Positions 16,257 through 24,311 are shown, numbered from the stretch's first letter. The stretch is DNA of 36,738 bases from CAYWJT01 sp964458655 (GCA_964458655.1 CAYWJT010000024.1:1-36738), one strand, 5' to 3'. Numbers and translations: made by a program. The notes: generated by a model not told the origin, from the letters alone.

Positions 16257-16475
16257 ATGGCCACGATTTCAGTCAGGCTTTCAGATGACCTGAACAACAG
16301 GCTCAACAGGCTGGCCGAGGATCCTCTCGCCGCCGGAAGGGCGTTGCGCGGCAGGTTCAAAGGGCTATATAGATTCCGGCATTCCGATTACCGCGTGATT
16401 TATGCCCTGGACCTGCCCGAAAAAAAGATTATTGTCCCGCATGTAAGACACCGCAAAGAAGCATACGGGCGCTGA
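16257..16475 (+). pseudogene. RelB-RelE chimera: antitoxin N-terminus fused to toxin C-terminus
   Basis: A 72-aa frame made of two unlike pieces. Residues 1-19 (MATISVRLSDDLNNRLNRL) are the start of a ribbon-helix-helix RelB-type antitoxin. From residues 19-21 on (LAEDP, then RALRGRFKGLYRFRHSDYRV, IYALDLPEKKIIV, PHVRHRKEAYGR) it is the C-terminal two thirds of a RelE/ParE-family toxin, including GLYRFR.SDYRVIY and the final RHRKEAYGR with conserved basic residues. A deletion between the two genes of a relBE operon explains this, possibly at a shared Leu-Ala-Glu coding stretch. I prefer ATG 16257 (GAGG 8 bp upstream) to GTG 16248. The toxin core lacks its first helices, so it is probably inactive. 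Expression is possible. Confidence 0.75.
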
Positions 16476-16483
16476 GAGCCCGC

Positions 16484-17506
16484 TCAGCGCGCGAAGCGGT
16501 GCAGGCCGGATTCCCGGGCCCATCCGACGACCTCGGCGAATTCCCCGGCTGTGATCCTGCGGTTGAGCTCCTTGTGGGCGGGGGCGTCGTTCTCGGGCCG
16601 GTACTGCCGCATGATGTTGACGTAGCTGTCCCTGGAAAGTTCCTGCGCTATGAAACGCATGACTTCGCGGCTCCCGGCCACCCGGTTGGGCAGGACGAGA
16701 TGCCGTATGAGCAGTCCCCGCACGGCGACGCCGCGGCCGTCCAGCCTGAGCTCTCCGACCTGGCGCTGCATCTCGCGATGGGCCTCCCGCGCGTAGTGCG
16801 GGTAGTTATAAGCTTCGGCGGAATACTGGCCGGCCTTGGCCGGGCTCCAGTACTTGAAATCCGGCATATAGATGTCTACGACGCCGTCGAGGAGCTTCAG
16901 GATCTCGGCCTTCTCGTATCCGCCGGTGTTATAGACGAGGGGCAGGCGCAGGCCGTCGGCCGCGGCCATGTCAAGCGCCGCCACGATATTCGGTAGGTAA
17001 TGCGTCGGCGTGACCAGGTTGATGTTGTGGCAGCCGAGCCTCTGCAGGCCGAGCATCATGGACGCCAGGCGCTCGTCGCTGATCTCCTCGCCGTGGCCCC
17101 TGATGCTTATCTCGGCGTTCTGACAGTAGAGGCAGCGCAGCCCGCAGTTCGAGAAGAAAACGGTCCCCGAGCCCGATGTCCCGACGAGCGGCTCCTCCTC
17201 CCCGAAGTGGGGGAACGCGCTCGAGACCTTGACCCTGTCCGAGGCCCGGCACTTGCCCAGTTCGCCCCTGGTCCTGTCCACCCGGCAATCCCGGGGGCAA
17301 AGGCTGCAGTTCCGATAAAGGGCCCGGAGCTTTTCGGCCCGCTCCTTTAGCTCGCCCGAGGCGTGCAGGGCCAGATACGCCGGGTATTCGGCGGAGGCCT
17401 TTCGGCCGGTATCGGTAGTCGCCATATCGCGCCTCCAGGGGTCGAATAAAATGAGGGGCAGGCCGGCCGCTTTCCTCAGGAAATCGCGCCGCGACCCGGG
17501 CTCCAT
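16484..17506 (-). CDS. PflX-like radical SAM protein (COG1313 type)
   Basis: Homologue of pyruvate-formate-lyase-activating proteins of the uncharacterised PflX type, 340 aa. The family pattern is clear: RNCSLCPRDCRVDRTRGELG with Cys67, Cys70, Cys74 and then Cys86, HFGEEEPLVGTSGSGTVFFS, the radical SAM cluster CGLRCLYC (Cys121, Cys125, Cys128) and QNAEIS, then INLVTPTHYLP, YNTGGYE, DIYMPDFKYW, RHLVLP and MRQYRP. These enzymes are presumed to generate glycyl or other radicals, but the target is unknown. The first ~25 residues (MEPGSRRDFLRKAAGLPLIL) resemble a twin-arginine leader, unusual for an S-adenosylmethionine-dependent enzyme; GGAGGAGG precedes this ATG, so the start looks right. An alternative Met at residue 28 would remove the leader. 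Confidence 0.85.
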   Translation of the reverse strand: MEPGSRRDFLRKAAGLPLILFDPWRRDMATTDTGRKASAEYPAYLALHASGELKERAEKLRALYRNCSLCPRDCRVDRTRGELGKCRASDRVKVSSAFPHFGEEEPLVGTSGSGTVFFSNCGLRCLYCQNAEISIRGHGEEISDERLASMMLGLQRLGCHNINLVTPTHYLPNIVAALDMAAADGLRLPLVYNTGGYEKAEILKLLDGVVDIYMPDFKYWSPAKAGQYSAEAYNYPHYAREAHREMQRQVGELRLDGRGVAVRGLLIRHLVLPNRVAGSREVMRFIAQELSRDSYVNIMRQYRPENDAPAHKELNRRITAGEFAEVVGWARESGLHRFAR

Positions 17507-17593
17507 CGCCTCCTCCGGATTGGGCGTCGCCGCCCTTGAATTTGCCCTCCAGCATAAAATATAGGTGCGCGCCCGCGCCCCGTCAATTCAATT

Positions 17594-17624
17594 CGGTACC
17601 AGGTACCGACCGTACCAGGTACGC
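17594..17624. repeat. GGTACC palindromic repeat, copy 4
   Basis: CGGTACCAGGTACCGACCGT followed by ACCAGGTACG. It sits in the 169-bp divergent region between the PflX-like gene (-) and the lipoprotein at 17676 (+), just upstream of the latter's promoter. Confidence 0.85.
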
Positions 17625-17638
17625 GATTTTGACGATAA

Positions 17639-17668
17639 TTGACATCGCTCGGACGGCGGAATTATATT
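17639..17668 (+). promoter_or_regulatory. Promoter for a possibly leaderless mRNA
   Basis: TTGACA at 17639-17644 and TATATT at 17663-17668, 18-bp spacer. The ATG at 17676 lies only 7 bases after the -10, about where transcription should start, and no Shine-Dalgarno exists between them. Confidence 0.55.
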
Positions 17669-17675
17669 TTTCGGC

Positions 17676-18725
17676 ATGAGGAAAATAAGCCGCATCGCCG
17701 CCTTGTCGGTAGTAATCGTGCTGGCGACGCTGGCCTGCGGTCAGGCCAATCGCCCGGACCAGGCCGAGTCTTCGTCGCCCGGCCCGAGCCTCTCCTCGCC
17801 GAAAGATCAGACGTCCCAGCCTGGAAATAGCGCGTCTCCAACGAACGCGCGTTCGTCGTCGCCGCGAAGCGCGCAGGACTCCACTGAGTCGGCCGCGCAG
17901 ACATCGCAATCGCCGCCGCCGGCCCAAGAACAATCGCCGCAGCGCGCTCAACTTCCGGCCGGGGTCGAGGTGCTGCGGGTGGGCTTCGGTTCCGGGCCGA
18001 ACGAGGTGGGCGTGACCACGCCCCAGGAGGCCAACCCCGAGGGACCGATGAGCTTCGTCCCGGCCGCAAACGGCGCGATTTACATCCTCGACCAGGTCAA
18101 CGCCAGGGTCCAGGTCTTCCGCGACGGGGCCGCCGTGAAAAGCGTCCCCATCCCCGGCCGGACTTTCATGGACATCGACCTTTTGCCGGACGGCAGGATC
18201 GTCCTCCTGGACAACCTGGTGCGCAAGGAGGTTCGCCTGCTCGACCCGGACGGGAAGACGCTCCGGGTGCTGCCGCTTGCCGGCAAGAACATCCGCGACC
18301 CGGCCGCTGTCACGGAGGTTTTCTGCGACTCGAGCGATGTCCGCCCCGGCATATGGGTCCTGAGCGACGAGGAAGGGCAGCGGTCGGTGCGGCTGGCCGG
18401 GCTCGACGGCGCGCCGGACCCGGAGCGGCCGTCCCTTCCCGGCCGTCTCACGCTTGACGGCAAACGTCTGCTGGCCTTCGAGTTCGACGAGGCCGACGAG
18501 CGGGCGGGCCGGATCGCGCGCTCCAGGGAGGACCTGAAAACGTGGGACCGCTTCCAGGTCGCCTTCGACATGCACATCGCGCAGGTCTTGGGCCTCTGGG
18601 ACGACCGGAAGGGCAGGATATACCTGGCCGCGTTCCTCGCGCACGACCTGGACGAGCCGACCTACGCCGGCGTCGCCCTCGTCCTCTTAAAAGGGGACAG
18701 TTTACTCATTCACCAATTTTATTGA
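17676..18725 (+). CDS. Beta-propeller-like lipoprotein, 3' end truncated by a repeat
   Basis: Predicted lipoprotein, 349 aa: signal MRKISRIAALSVVIVLATLA with lipobox TLAC (Cys21). Residues ~25-95 are a Ser/Pro/Gln-rich low-complexity linker. After that, NHL/WD-like strands recur: EGPMSFVPAANGAIYILDQV, NARVQVFRDGAAVKSVPIPG, DIDLLPDGRIVLLDNLV and VRLLDPDGKTLRVLPL. Such proteins occur in myxobacteria-like genomes but have no assigned function. The C-terminus VLLKGDSLLIHQFY is encoded by the GGGGACAG-type repeat, which also leads into the TGA stop. The sequence breaks off just where another propeller blade would be expected, so I infer truncation. Loss of the natural end may have inactivated it. 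Confidence 0.7.
   Translation: MRKISRIAALSVVIVLATLACGQANRPDQAESSSPGPSLSSPKDQTSQPGNSASPTNARSSSPRSAQDSTESAAQTSQSPPPAQEQSPQRAQLPAGVEVLRVGFGSGPNEVGVTTPQEANPEGPMSFVPAANGAIYILDQVNARVQVFRDGAAVKSVPIPGRTFMDIDLLPDGRIVLLDNLVRKEVRLLDPDGKTLRVLPLAGKNIRDPAAVTEVFCDSSDVRPGIWVLSDEEGQRSVRLAGLDGAPDPERPSLPGRLTLDGKRLLAFEFDEADERAGRIARSREDLKTWDRFQVAFDMHIAQVLGLWDDRKGRIYLAAFLAHDLDEPTYAGVALVLLKGDSLLIHQFY
18687..18722 (+). repeat. GGGGACAG-type repeat, copy 2
   Basis: TTAAAAGGGGACAGTTTACT, then CATTCACCAATTTT. It overlaps the 3' end of the lipoprotein gene and abuts the -35 (TTGACC) of the tricorn gene. Confidence 0.75.
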
Positions 18726-18751
18726 CCTTCTTTCGCCCGCGGGCTTATAGT
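18722..18751 (+). promoter_or_regulatory. Predicted promoter for the tricorn-isomerase operon
   Basis: TTGACC at 18722-18727 and TATAGT at 18746-18751, 18-bp spacer. The upstream gene's stop codon is inside the -35 hexamer. GAAAGGAG precedes the ATG at 18778. Confidence 0.5.
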
Positions 18752-18777
18752 CAACTCTTTCCGGAAAGGAGTCCGTC

Positions 18778-21700
18778 ATGAACCGAACCCTCGCTTCGGC
18801 GCTCGCTTTATCCGCCCTGTTCGCCCTGGGCGCGGTCGCCCTCAATCCCGCCTCGGCCCAGCCCACGCCGCCGTCGCCGGCCTGGCTGCGCTACCCGGCC
18901 ATCTCGCCCGACGGCCAGACGATAGTCTTCGCCTACAAGGGCGACCTCTTCCGCGTCCCGGCTGCCGGCGGCCCGGCCGTCCCGCTCACCCTCCACGAGG
19001 CGCACGACGCCACTCCCGTGTGGAGCCATGACGGACGCTGGATCGCCTTCTCGAGCGACCGCTTCGGCAACTTCGACGTCTTCGTCATGCCGGCCTCAGG
19101 CGGGCCGGCCCGGCGCCTGACTTTCCACTCGGCGCCCGAAACGCCGTTCGCCTTCTCGCCCGACGACAAGGACGTCTATTTCGGCGCCGCCCGTCTCGAC
19201 ACGGCCGCGAACCGCCTCTTCCCGACCGCCTCCCAGCCCGAGCTTTACCGGGTGCCGGCGTCCGGCGGCCGCCCTGTCCAGGTCCTGGGGACGCCCGCCG
19301 AGGACGTCCGCTTCAGCCGCGACGGCCTGCTGATGCTCTACCACGACAAGAAGGGCGGCGAGAACGAATGGCGCAAGCACCACACCTCGGCCATCGCCCG
19401 CGACATCTGGGCCTACGACCTGCGCGCCGGCCGCCATCACAAGATCACGCAATTCCCCGGCGAGGACCGCAGCCCCGTCTTCACGCCCGACGAGAAGGGC
19501 TTCTACTACCTGAGCGAGGAAAGCGGCTCCTTCAACGTGCACCGCATGGCCTTGGGCGGCGGCCCCTCCGTCCAGGTAACGAGGTTCAAGACCCATCCCG
19601 TGCGCTTCCTCAGCATGGCCGCTGACGGCACGCTCTGTTTCGGCTGGGACGGCGCCGTCTACACCATGAAGGAAGGCGGCGAGTCGCGCCGCGTCCCCGT
19701 CGCCCTGGCCGCCGACGCCCGGTCCAACAACGAGGTCGTCGTGCCCGTGAGCGGCGGGGCCCGCGAGTTCGCCGTCTCGCCCAACGGCAAGGAGATCGCC
19801 GTCGTGGCCCGCGGCGGCATTTTCGTCTCGAACACCGACGGCGGCCTGACCAAGCGCGTCACGACCTCCTTCGGCCGCGAGGCGGGCGTCGGCTTTTCGC
19901 CCGACAGCAACGCCCTCATCTACGCCTCCCAGCGCGGCGGACGCTGGGGTATCTACGAGACGCGCCGGGCCAGGGCCGAGGAGCCTTATTTCTACGCCTC
20001 GACCCTGCTCAAGGAGACGCCCGTCGTCGTCAACGAACACCAGAACACCCAGCCGGCCTACTCGCCCGACGGCAAGGAGGTCGCTTACATCGAGGACCGC
20101 ATGACCCTCAAGGTCCTCAACCTCGAGACCAAAAAGACGCGCACCCTGCTGACCGACCGCGAGCTGTTCTCGATGCGCGACAACGACCAGTACTTCCAGT
20201 GGAGCCCTGACGGCCGCTGGATCCTCTTCGAGTATGCCGTGCCCGGCTTTGCCCCGGGCGAAGTGGGCCTCATCAAGGCCGACGGCTCCGGGAAAGCGGT
20301 CAACCTGACCCTGAGCGGCTTCGAGGACCGGCGTCCCAAGTGGATCATGGACGGGCAGGCCGTGGTCTGGACGAGCAACCGCGACGGCATGAAGGCCGTG
20401 GCCTGGAGCGGCGGGGCGCAGGCCGACGCCTACGCCCTGTTCTTCACCCGCGAGGCCTGGGACCGCTTCCGGCTGACCAAGGAGGAGGCGGCGCTGCTCA
20501 AGGAGGTCGAGGAGAAAAAGGCGAAAGAGGCCGCGCCCAAGGACAAGAAGGAGCCAGCCGTCAAGGAGAAGAAGGAGGAGGTCAAGCCGCTCGAGGTCGA
20601 GTGGGAGGGCCTGCCGCAGCGCAAGGCCCGCCTGACCATCCACTCCTCGACGCTCGGCGACGTCCTGGTCAACAAGGACGCCGACACGCTCTACTACCTG
20701 GCCCGCTTCGAGCGCGGCCTGAACCTGTGGACGACCAACCTCAAGAGCCGCGAGACCAAGGTCCTCGTCGCGCTCAACGCCGACAGCGGCAGCCTGGCCT
20801 GGGACAAGGAGATGAAGTCGATCTTCCTGCTGGCCGACGGCGGCCTCTCCAAGATCGATCCCGCGAGCGGCAAGCGCGAGACGATCGCCGTTAAGGGCGA
20901 GATGTCCGTCGACCTGGCCGCCGAACGGGCGGCCCTGTTCGAGCACGTCTGGCGCCGCACGCTCGAAACGTTCTACACGGCCGGCTACCACGGCGCGGAC
21001 TGGGTGGCGCTGAAGGCCGCCTACGAGAAGCACCTGCCGGGCGTCGGCGACAACTACGATTTCGCCGAACTGCTGAGCGAGATGCTCGGCGAGCTCAACG
21101 TCAGCCACAGCGGCGCCCGCTACGCGAGGACGATGGACAACGCCGACGAGACGGCCTCGCTCGCGGCGCTCTACGACGCGAGCTACGCGGGCCCGGGTTT
21201 CCGGATCGAGGAGGTCGTCGCGGGCGGGCCGCTCGACAAGGCCGGGCTGGACGTCGCGCCGGGCACCGTCATCGAGGCGGTCGACGGCGAGACGATCGCC
21301 GCCGACAGGGACCTGGCCGAATATCTGAACCGCAAGGCCGGCAAGAACACGCTGCTGACCCTGTCGGTCAAGGCCGCGTCGGGCGCGGTGGTGAAGCGCG
21401 AGGTCACGGTCAAGCCCGTCACGCCGCGGGAGGAAAGCGCGCTGCTCTACCGGCGCTGGGTGCGGCGGAACCAGGAGGAGGTCGAGCGCCTGAGCGGCGG
21501 CCGGCTGGGCTACATCCACGTCCCCAGCATGAGCGACGGCGCCTACCGTTCGGCCTACGAGGAGGTCATGGGCAAGTTCGCCGACCGGGCCGGGGTCGTC
21601 GTCGACACGCGCTTCAACGGCGGCGGCGACCTGGTGGCCGACCTGGCCATGTTCCTGAGCGGCTCGAAGTTCTTCGAGTACACGACCGACACGAGGAGCA

Positions 21701-22053
21701 ACGGCTATGAGCCCAACTTCCGTTGGACGAAGCCGAGCATCTCGATCGCCAACGAGGCCAACTACAGCGACGGCCACTGCTACGCCTACGCCTACCGGTT
21801 TCTCAAGCTGGGCAAGCTCGTCGGCATGCCCGTGCCGGGCACGTGCACTTTCGCCGGCTGGGAGATGCTGGGCGATACGGGCATAAGGTGGGGCGTGCCG
21901 CCGCTCGGGGTCAAAGCTGTGGGCGTCGGCTACCTCGAGAACCGGCAGACAGAGCCGGACATCAAGGTCATGAACACGTACGAAAAGGTCGTCAAGGGCG
22001 TCGATGAGCAGCTCGAAGCCGCCGTCGCCGAGCTCCTCAAGGAGATAAAATAA
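18778..22053 (+). CDS. Tricorn protease homologue (S41-type serine protease)
   Basis: Large peptidase of the tricorn family, 1091 aa; tricorn trims oligopeptides from upstream proteolysis. A Sec signal peptide (MNRTLASALALSALFALGAV, then NPASA) predicts export. Domains in order: an N-terminal six-bladed and then a seven-bladed type beta-propeller region (about residues 30-700) with repeated SPDGK/WSPDGRW motifs, interrupted by a Lys/Glu-rich spacer at ~575-605; the C1 helical part with VSHSGARY (His777); a PDZ domain at ~805-880 (GFRIEEVVAGGPLDKAGLDV); and the C2 catalytic part with DTRFNGGG, ANYSDGHCYAYAY (Ser997, the nucleophile position) and YLENRQTEPDI (Glu1054/1059). All catalytic motifs look intact. 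The isomerase gene follows 30 bp downstream. Confidence 0.93.
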   Translation: MNRTLASALALSALFALGAVALNPASAQPTPPSPAWLRYPAISPDGQTIVFAYKGDLFRVPAAGGPAVPLTLHEAHDATPVWSHDGRWIAFSSDRFGNFDVFVMPASGGPARRLTFHSAPETPFAFSPDDKDVYFGAARLDTAANRLFPTASQPELYRVPASGGRPVQVLGTPAEDVRFSRDGLLMLYHDKKGGENEWRKHHTSAIARDIWAYDLRAGRHHKITQFPGEDRSPVFTPDEKGFYYLSEESGSFNVHRMALGGGPSVQVTRFKTHPVRFLSMAADGTLCFGWDGAVYTMKEGGESRRVPVALAADARSNNEVVVPVSGGAREFAVSPNGKEIAVVARGGIFVSNTDGGLTKRVTTSFGREAGVGFSPDSNALIYASQRGGRWGIYETRRARAEEPYFYASTLLKETPVVVNEHQNTQPAYSPDGKEVAYIEDRMTLKVLNLETKKTRTLLTDRELFSMRDNDQYFQWSPDGRWILFEYAVPGFAPGEVGLIKADGSGKAVNLTLSGFEDRRPKWIMDGQAVVWTSNRDGMKAVAWSGGAQADAYALFFTREAWDRFRLTKEEAALLKEVEEKKAKEAAPKDKKEPAVKEKKEEVKPLEVEWEGLPQRKARLTIHSSTLGDVLVNKDADTLYYLARFERGLNLWTTNLKSRETKVLVALNADSGSLAWDKEMKSIFLLADGGLSKIDPASGKRETIAVKGEMSVDLAAERAALFEHVWRRTLETFYTAGYHGADWVALKAAYEKHLPGVGDNYDFAELLSEMLGELNVSHSGARYARTMDNADETASLAALYDASYAGPGFRIEEVVAGGPLDKAGLDVAPGTVIEAVDGETIAADRDLAEYLNRKAGKNTLLTLSVKAASGAVVKREVTVKPVTPREESALLYRRWVRRNQEEVERLSGGRLGYIHVPSMSDGAYRSAYEEVMGKFADRAGVVVDTRFNGGGDLVADLAMFLSGSKFFEYTTDTRSNGYEPNFRWTKPSISIANEANYSDGHCYAYAYRFLKLGKLVGMPVPGTCTFAGWEMLGDTGIRWGVPPLGVKAVGVGYLENRQTEPDIKVMNTYEKVVKGVDEQLEAAVAELLKEIK

Positions 22054-22067
22054 GGTACAAGGTACCG
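22053..22067. repeat. GGTACC repeat, short copy 5
   Basis: AGGTACAAGGTACC immediately after the tricorn stop codon and before the AAAGGAGG site of the next gene: a degenerate single unit of the GGTACC family. Confidence 0.55.
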
Positions 22068-22083
22068 GTCAAAGGAGGCGAAA

Positions 22084-23655
22084 ATGAGGGTTATCCTGAA
22101 GCCCAAGAGGCGTCTCGCCGCCGTGACGATCTGTATCATGGCGCTCATCGCTGCCGCGCCCCCGTCTCACTCCGCGCCCGCAGCTCCGTCCCAGCCTCCA
22201 TCTCCGCCCACGGCCCCGGGCCCTGCGTCGCCCCCGGTCAGGATTGGCCTGTTCGGCATCGGCCTCGATACCTACTGGGGCCAGTTCCCGGGCCTCCGTG
22301 ACCGTCTCGTCGGCTACTTGGGCAGGATCCGTTCCGGCCTGGCCGCGATCGGCGGTTGCGAGGTCGTCTCGGCCGGCCTCGTCGATACCGTCGAGGGCGC
22401 CCGCGACGCCGCTCTCCTCTTCAAGGCCGGCGACGTGCGCCTCATCTTCTTGTATGTCTCGACCTACGCCCTCTCCTCGACCGTCCTGCCCGTCGTGCAG
22501 AAGGCGGGCGTCCCGGTCGTCGTCCTCAACCTCCAGCCGGCAGCGGCCATCGACTACGCCTGGTTCAATTCCCTCGGCGACCGCGGCAGGATGACGGGGG
22601 AGTGGCTGGCCTTCTGCCAGGCCTGCGCCGTGCCCGAGATCGCCAGCGTCTTCAGCCGCTCGGGGGTCGCATTCCATCAGGTGACCGGCACCCTCGACGA
22701 CGCCTCCGCCTGGGCCGAGATGCGCGAGTGGGTCGAAGCGGCCCGCGTCGCTGAAGTCCTCGGCCGCAGCCGCCTCGGCATCCTCGGCCACTACTACAAC
22801 GGCATGCTCGACGTCTACTCCGACCCGACGCAGATCGCCGCCGCCTTCGGCACGCACATCGAGCATCTCGAGATCGGCGAGCTCAAGGCCCTGCGCGCGG
22901 AGGTCACGAAAAAGGACATCGAGGCCAAGCTCCGCGAGATGGAGAGCGCCTTCGCCGTCCTGCCCGAATGCTCCCGGGCCGAGCTCGAGCGGGCGGCCCG
23001 CACGGCCTGCGCCCTCGACCGCCTGGTCGAGTCAAAGAAGCTCGGCGCGCTCGCCTATTACTACGAGGGCACGCCCGGCAGCGAGGAGGAGGACATCGTC
23101 ACGTCCGTCATCGCCGGCAATTCGCTGCTCACCGGGCGCCACGTCCCGGTGGCCGGCGAGTGCGAGGTCAAGAACGCCCAGGCCATGAAGATCATGGAGG
23201 CCTTCGGCGCGGGCGGCTCCTTCAGCGAGTTCTACGCCATGGACTTCAAGGAGGACGTCATCCTGATGGGCCACGACGGCCCTTGCCACCCAACCATCGC
23301 GGAGGGCAAGCCCGTGCTGAAGCCGCTCGGCGTCTTCCACGGCAAGCCGGGCAAGGGCCTGTCGGTCGAGATGAAGGTGAAGAGCGGGCCGGTGACGCTA
23401 CTCGCCGTGGCGCAGACGCGCGACGGCCGGCTCAAGCTGCTGGCGGCCGAAGGCGAGTCCGTGCCCGGGCCCATCCTCGAGATAGGCAACACCAACAGCC
23501 GCTACCGCTTCCCGCTGGGGGTCAAGGGGTTCATCGAGGCCTGGAGCAGGGAAGGGCCGGCCCACCACTGCGCCATAGGCGTCGGCCACATCGCCTCCAA
23601 GATCGGCAAGCTCGCCGCCATCCTCGGGCTCCAGTTCGTGAAGATAGAGAAATAA
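22084..23655 (+). CDS. L-fucose/L-arabinose isomerase-like protein with signal peptide
   Basis: Aldose-ketose isomerase fold of the FucI/AraA group, 523 aa. The candidate metal ligands are all present: Glu328 in AYYYEGTPGS, Glu359 in VAGECEVK, His397 in LMGHDGPCHP and His494/495 in AHHCAIGVGH, matching the Glu-Glu-His-His set of arabinose isomerase. Unusually, the protein opens with a Sec-type signal (MRVILKPKRRLAAVTICIMA, then LIAAAPPSHSA) followed by a ~20-residue Pro/Ser/Ala linker before the domain starts at VRIGLFGIGLDTYWGQ. AAAGGAGG precedes ATG 22084, supporting that start. It is in an apparent operon with the exported tricorn homologue. The substrate may be fucose or another sugar released outside the cytoplasm, or the family may have a non-isomerase role. 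The stop lies in the repeat at 23651. Confidence 0.8.
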   Translation: MRVILKPKRRLAAVTICIMALIAAAPPSHSAPAAPSQPPSPPTAPGPASPPVRIGLFGIGLDTYWGQFPGLRDRLVGYLGRIRSGLAAIGGCEVVSAGLVDTVEGARDAALLFKAGDVRLIFLYVSTYALSSTVLPVVQKAGVPVVVLNLQPAAAIDYAWFNSLGDRGRMTGEWLAFCQACAVPEIASVFSRSGVAFHQVTGTLDDASAWAEMREWVEAARVAEVLGRSRLGILGHYYNGMLDVYSDPTQIAAAFGTHIEHLEIGELKALRAEVTKKDIEAKLREMESAFAVLPECSRAELERAARTACALDRLVESKKLGALAYYYEGTPGSEEEDIVTSVIAGNSLLTGRHVPVAGECEVKNAQAMKIMEAFGAGGSFSEFYAMDFKEDVILMGHDGPCHPTIAEGKPVLKPLGVFHGKPGKGLSVEMKVKSGPVTLLAVAQTRDGRLKLLAAEGESVPGPILEIGNTNSRYRFPLGVKGFIEAWSREGPAHHCAIGVGHIASKIGKLAAILGLQFVKIEK

Positions 23656-23670
23656 GGGGACAGTTTACTT
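23651..23670 (+). repeat. GGGGACAG-type repeat, copy 3 (partial)
   Basis: AATAAGGGGACAGTTTACTT. It holds the stop codons of two convergent genes: the isomerase (TAA 23653-23655, +) and hicB (TAA at 23665-23667, -). The CATTCACC half is missing. Confidence 0.7.
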
Positions 23671-24006
23671 GCAGCTGCCGACTTCTTTTTCGAGCGCCCG
23701 CCGGACCAACCGGTTGAGCGATATCCCCTCGCTTATTGACTTGCGCACAGCCTTCTTATGCAGCTCGGGAGAAATCCTGACGTTGAAAGTCCCGCGATAT
23801 GACCTGGCCGCGTTCTTGCCCACTGTCCGGCAAAGTTCGAGATAATCCTCCACCGCCTCCCTGAAGCTCTTCTTGAGCTCATCCACGGAACGGCCCTCAA
23901 AGGATACGAGATCGTCGATGCCTTCGATCCGGCCGTGGAAGCAATCGTCTTCGGGGCTGAAATAGACCGAACCCAGGAAGCCTTTATAGCGCATGAGGTT
24001 TTTCAT
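23665..24006 (-). CDS. hicB: HicB antitoxin
   Basis: Antitoxin of the hicAB pair, 113 aa. The N-terminal part (YKGFLGSVYFSPEDDCFHGR, then IEGIDDLVSFEGRSVDELKK, SFREAVEDYLELC) is the HicB partially degraded RNase H-like fold. The C-terminal FNVRISPELHKKAVRKSISE and SLNRLVRRALE form a ribbon-helix-helix DNA-binding domain, so it can repress its own operon. Its start overlaps the hicA stop by 4 bases (ATGA), so translation is coupled. The toxin gene comes first, as is usual for hicAB. Confidence 0.92.
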   Translation of the reverse strand: MKNLMRYKGFLGSVYFSPEDDCFHGRIEGIDDLVSFEGRSVDELKKSFREAVEDYLELCRTVGKNAARSYRGTFNVRISPELHKKAVRKSISEGISLNRLVRRALEKEVGSCK

Positions 24007-24263
24007 GGAAGAAATCCCTTCCGCCTGAGCTCCCGCTCGATATCATCAAGCTGATAGAGTTTGGGGACGTTGGCGGGGTGAGGCTTGTGGAGTCTTATGA
24101 CGTTGCCGCTCTTCTCATGGAAAAAGGCGGCCCTGGATCCGGCGGTCTTTCCCGATTTGACCTCTCGATAACCGAGGCTTTTGAGCAACGTCGCGAGCTC
24201 CTTATATGTGAAGTCGCGCCGCTTTGCCAGGAACTTCTCAACGAGCTTGCTCTTGCGGCTCAA
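24003..24263 (-). CDS. hicA: HicA mRNA interferase toxin
   Basis: Small (86 aa) HicA-type toxin with a double-stranded-RNA-binding-like fold that cleaves mRNA when not bound by HicB. The features are FTYKELATLLKSLGYREVKS, GSRAAFFHEKSGNVIRLHKP with the catalytic-type His in RLHKPHP, and LYQLDDIERELRRKGFL. The start must be TTG 24263: an in-frame stop lies 15 bases upstream, no ATG fits, and GAGGT is 9 bases before the TTG. Upstream at 24293-24311 GCAACT and AGTTGC form a perfect 6-bp inverted repeat with a 7-base centre, a candidate operator. Confidence 0.88.
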   Translation of the reverse strand: MSRKSKLVEKFLAKRRDFTYKELATLLKSLGYREVKSGKTAGSRAAFFHEKSGNVIRLHKPHPANVPKLYQLDDIERELRRKGFLP

Positions 24264-24292
24264 GTCTATGCTACCTCATTAGCAGCAAAGAT

Positions 24293-24311
24293 GCAACTGA
24301 ATGATAGTTGC
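24293..24311 (-). promoter_or_regulatory. Candidate hicAB operator (inverted repeat)
   Basis: GCAACT (24293-24298) and AGTTGC (24306-24311) are separated by 7 bases, about 30 bp upstream of the hicA start. HicB-type proteins commonly bind such dyads. The adjoining promoter is not clear by eye. Confidence 0.4.

Noticed and set aside
19096..21777. 893-aa open frame antisense to the tricorn gene
   Set aside because: Composition is typical of high-GC antisense shadows, with no recognisable domain or ribosome-binding site; the plus strand holds a complete tricorn homologue.
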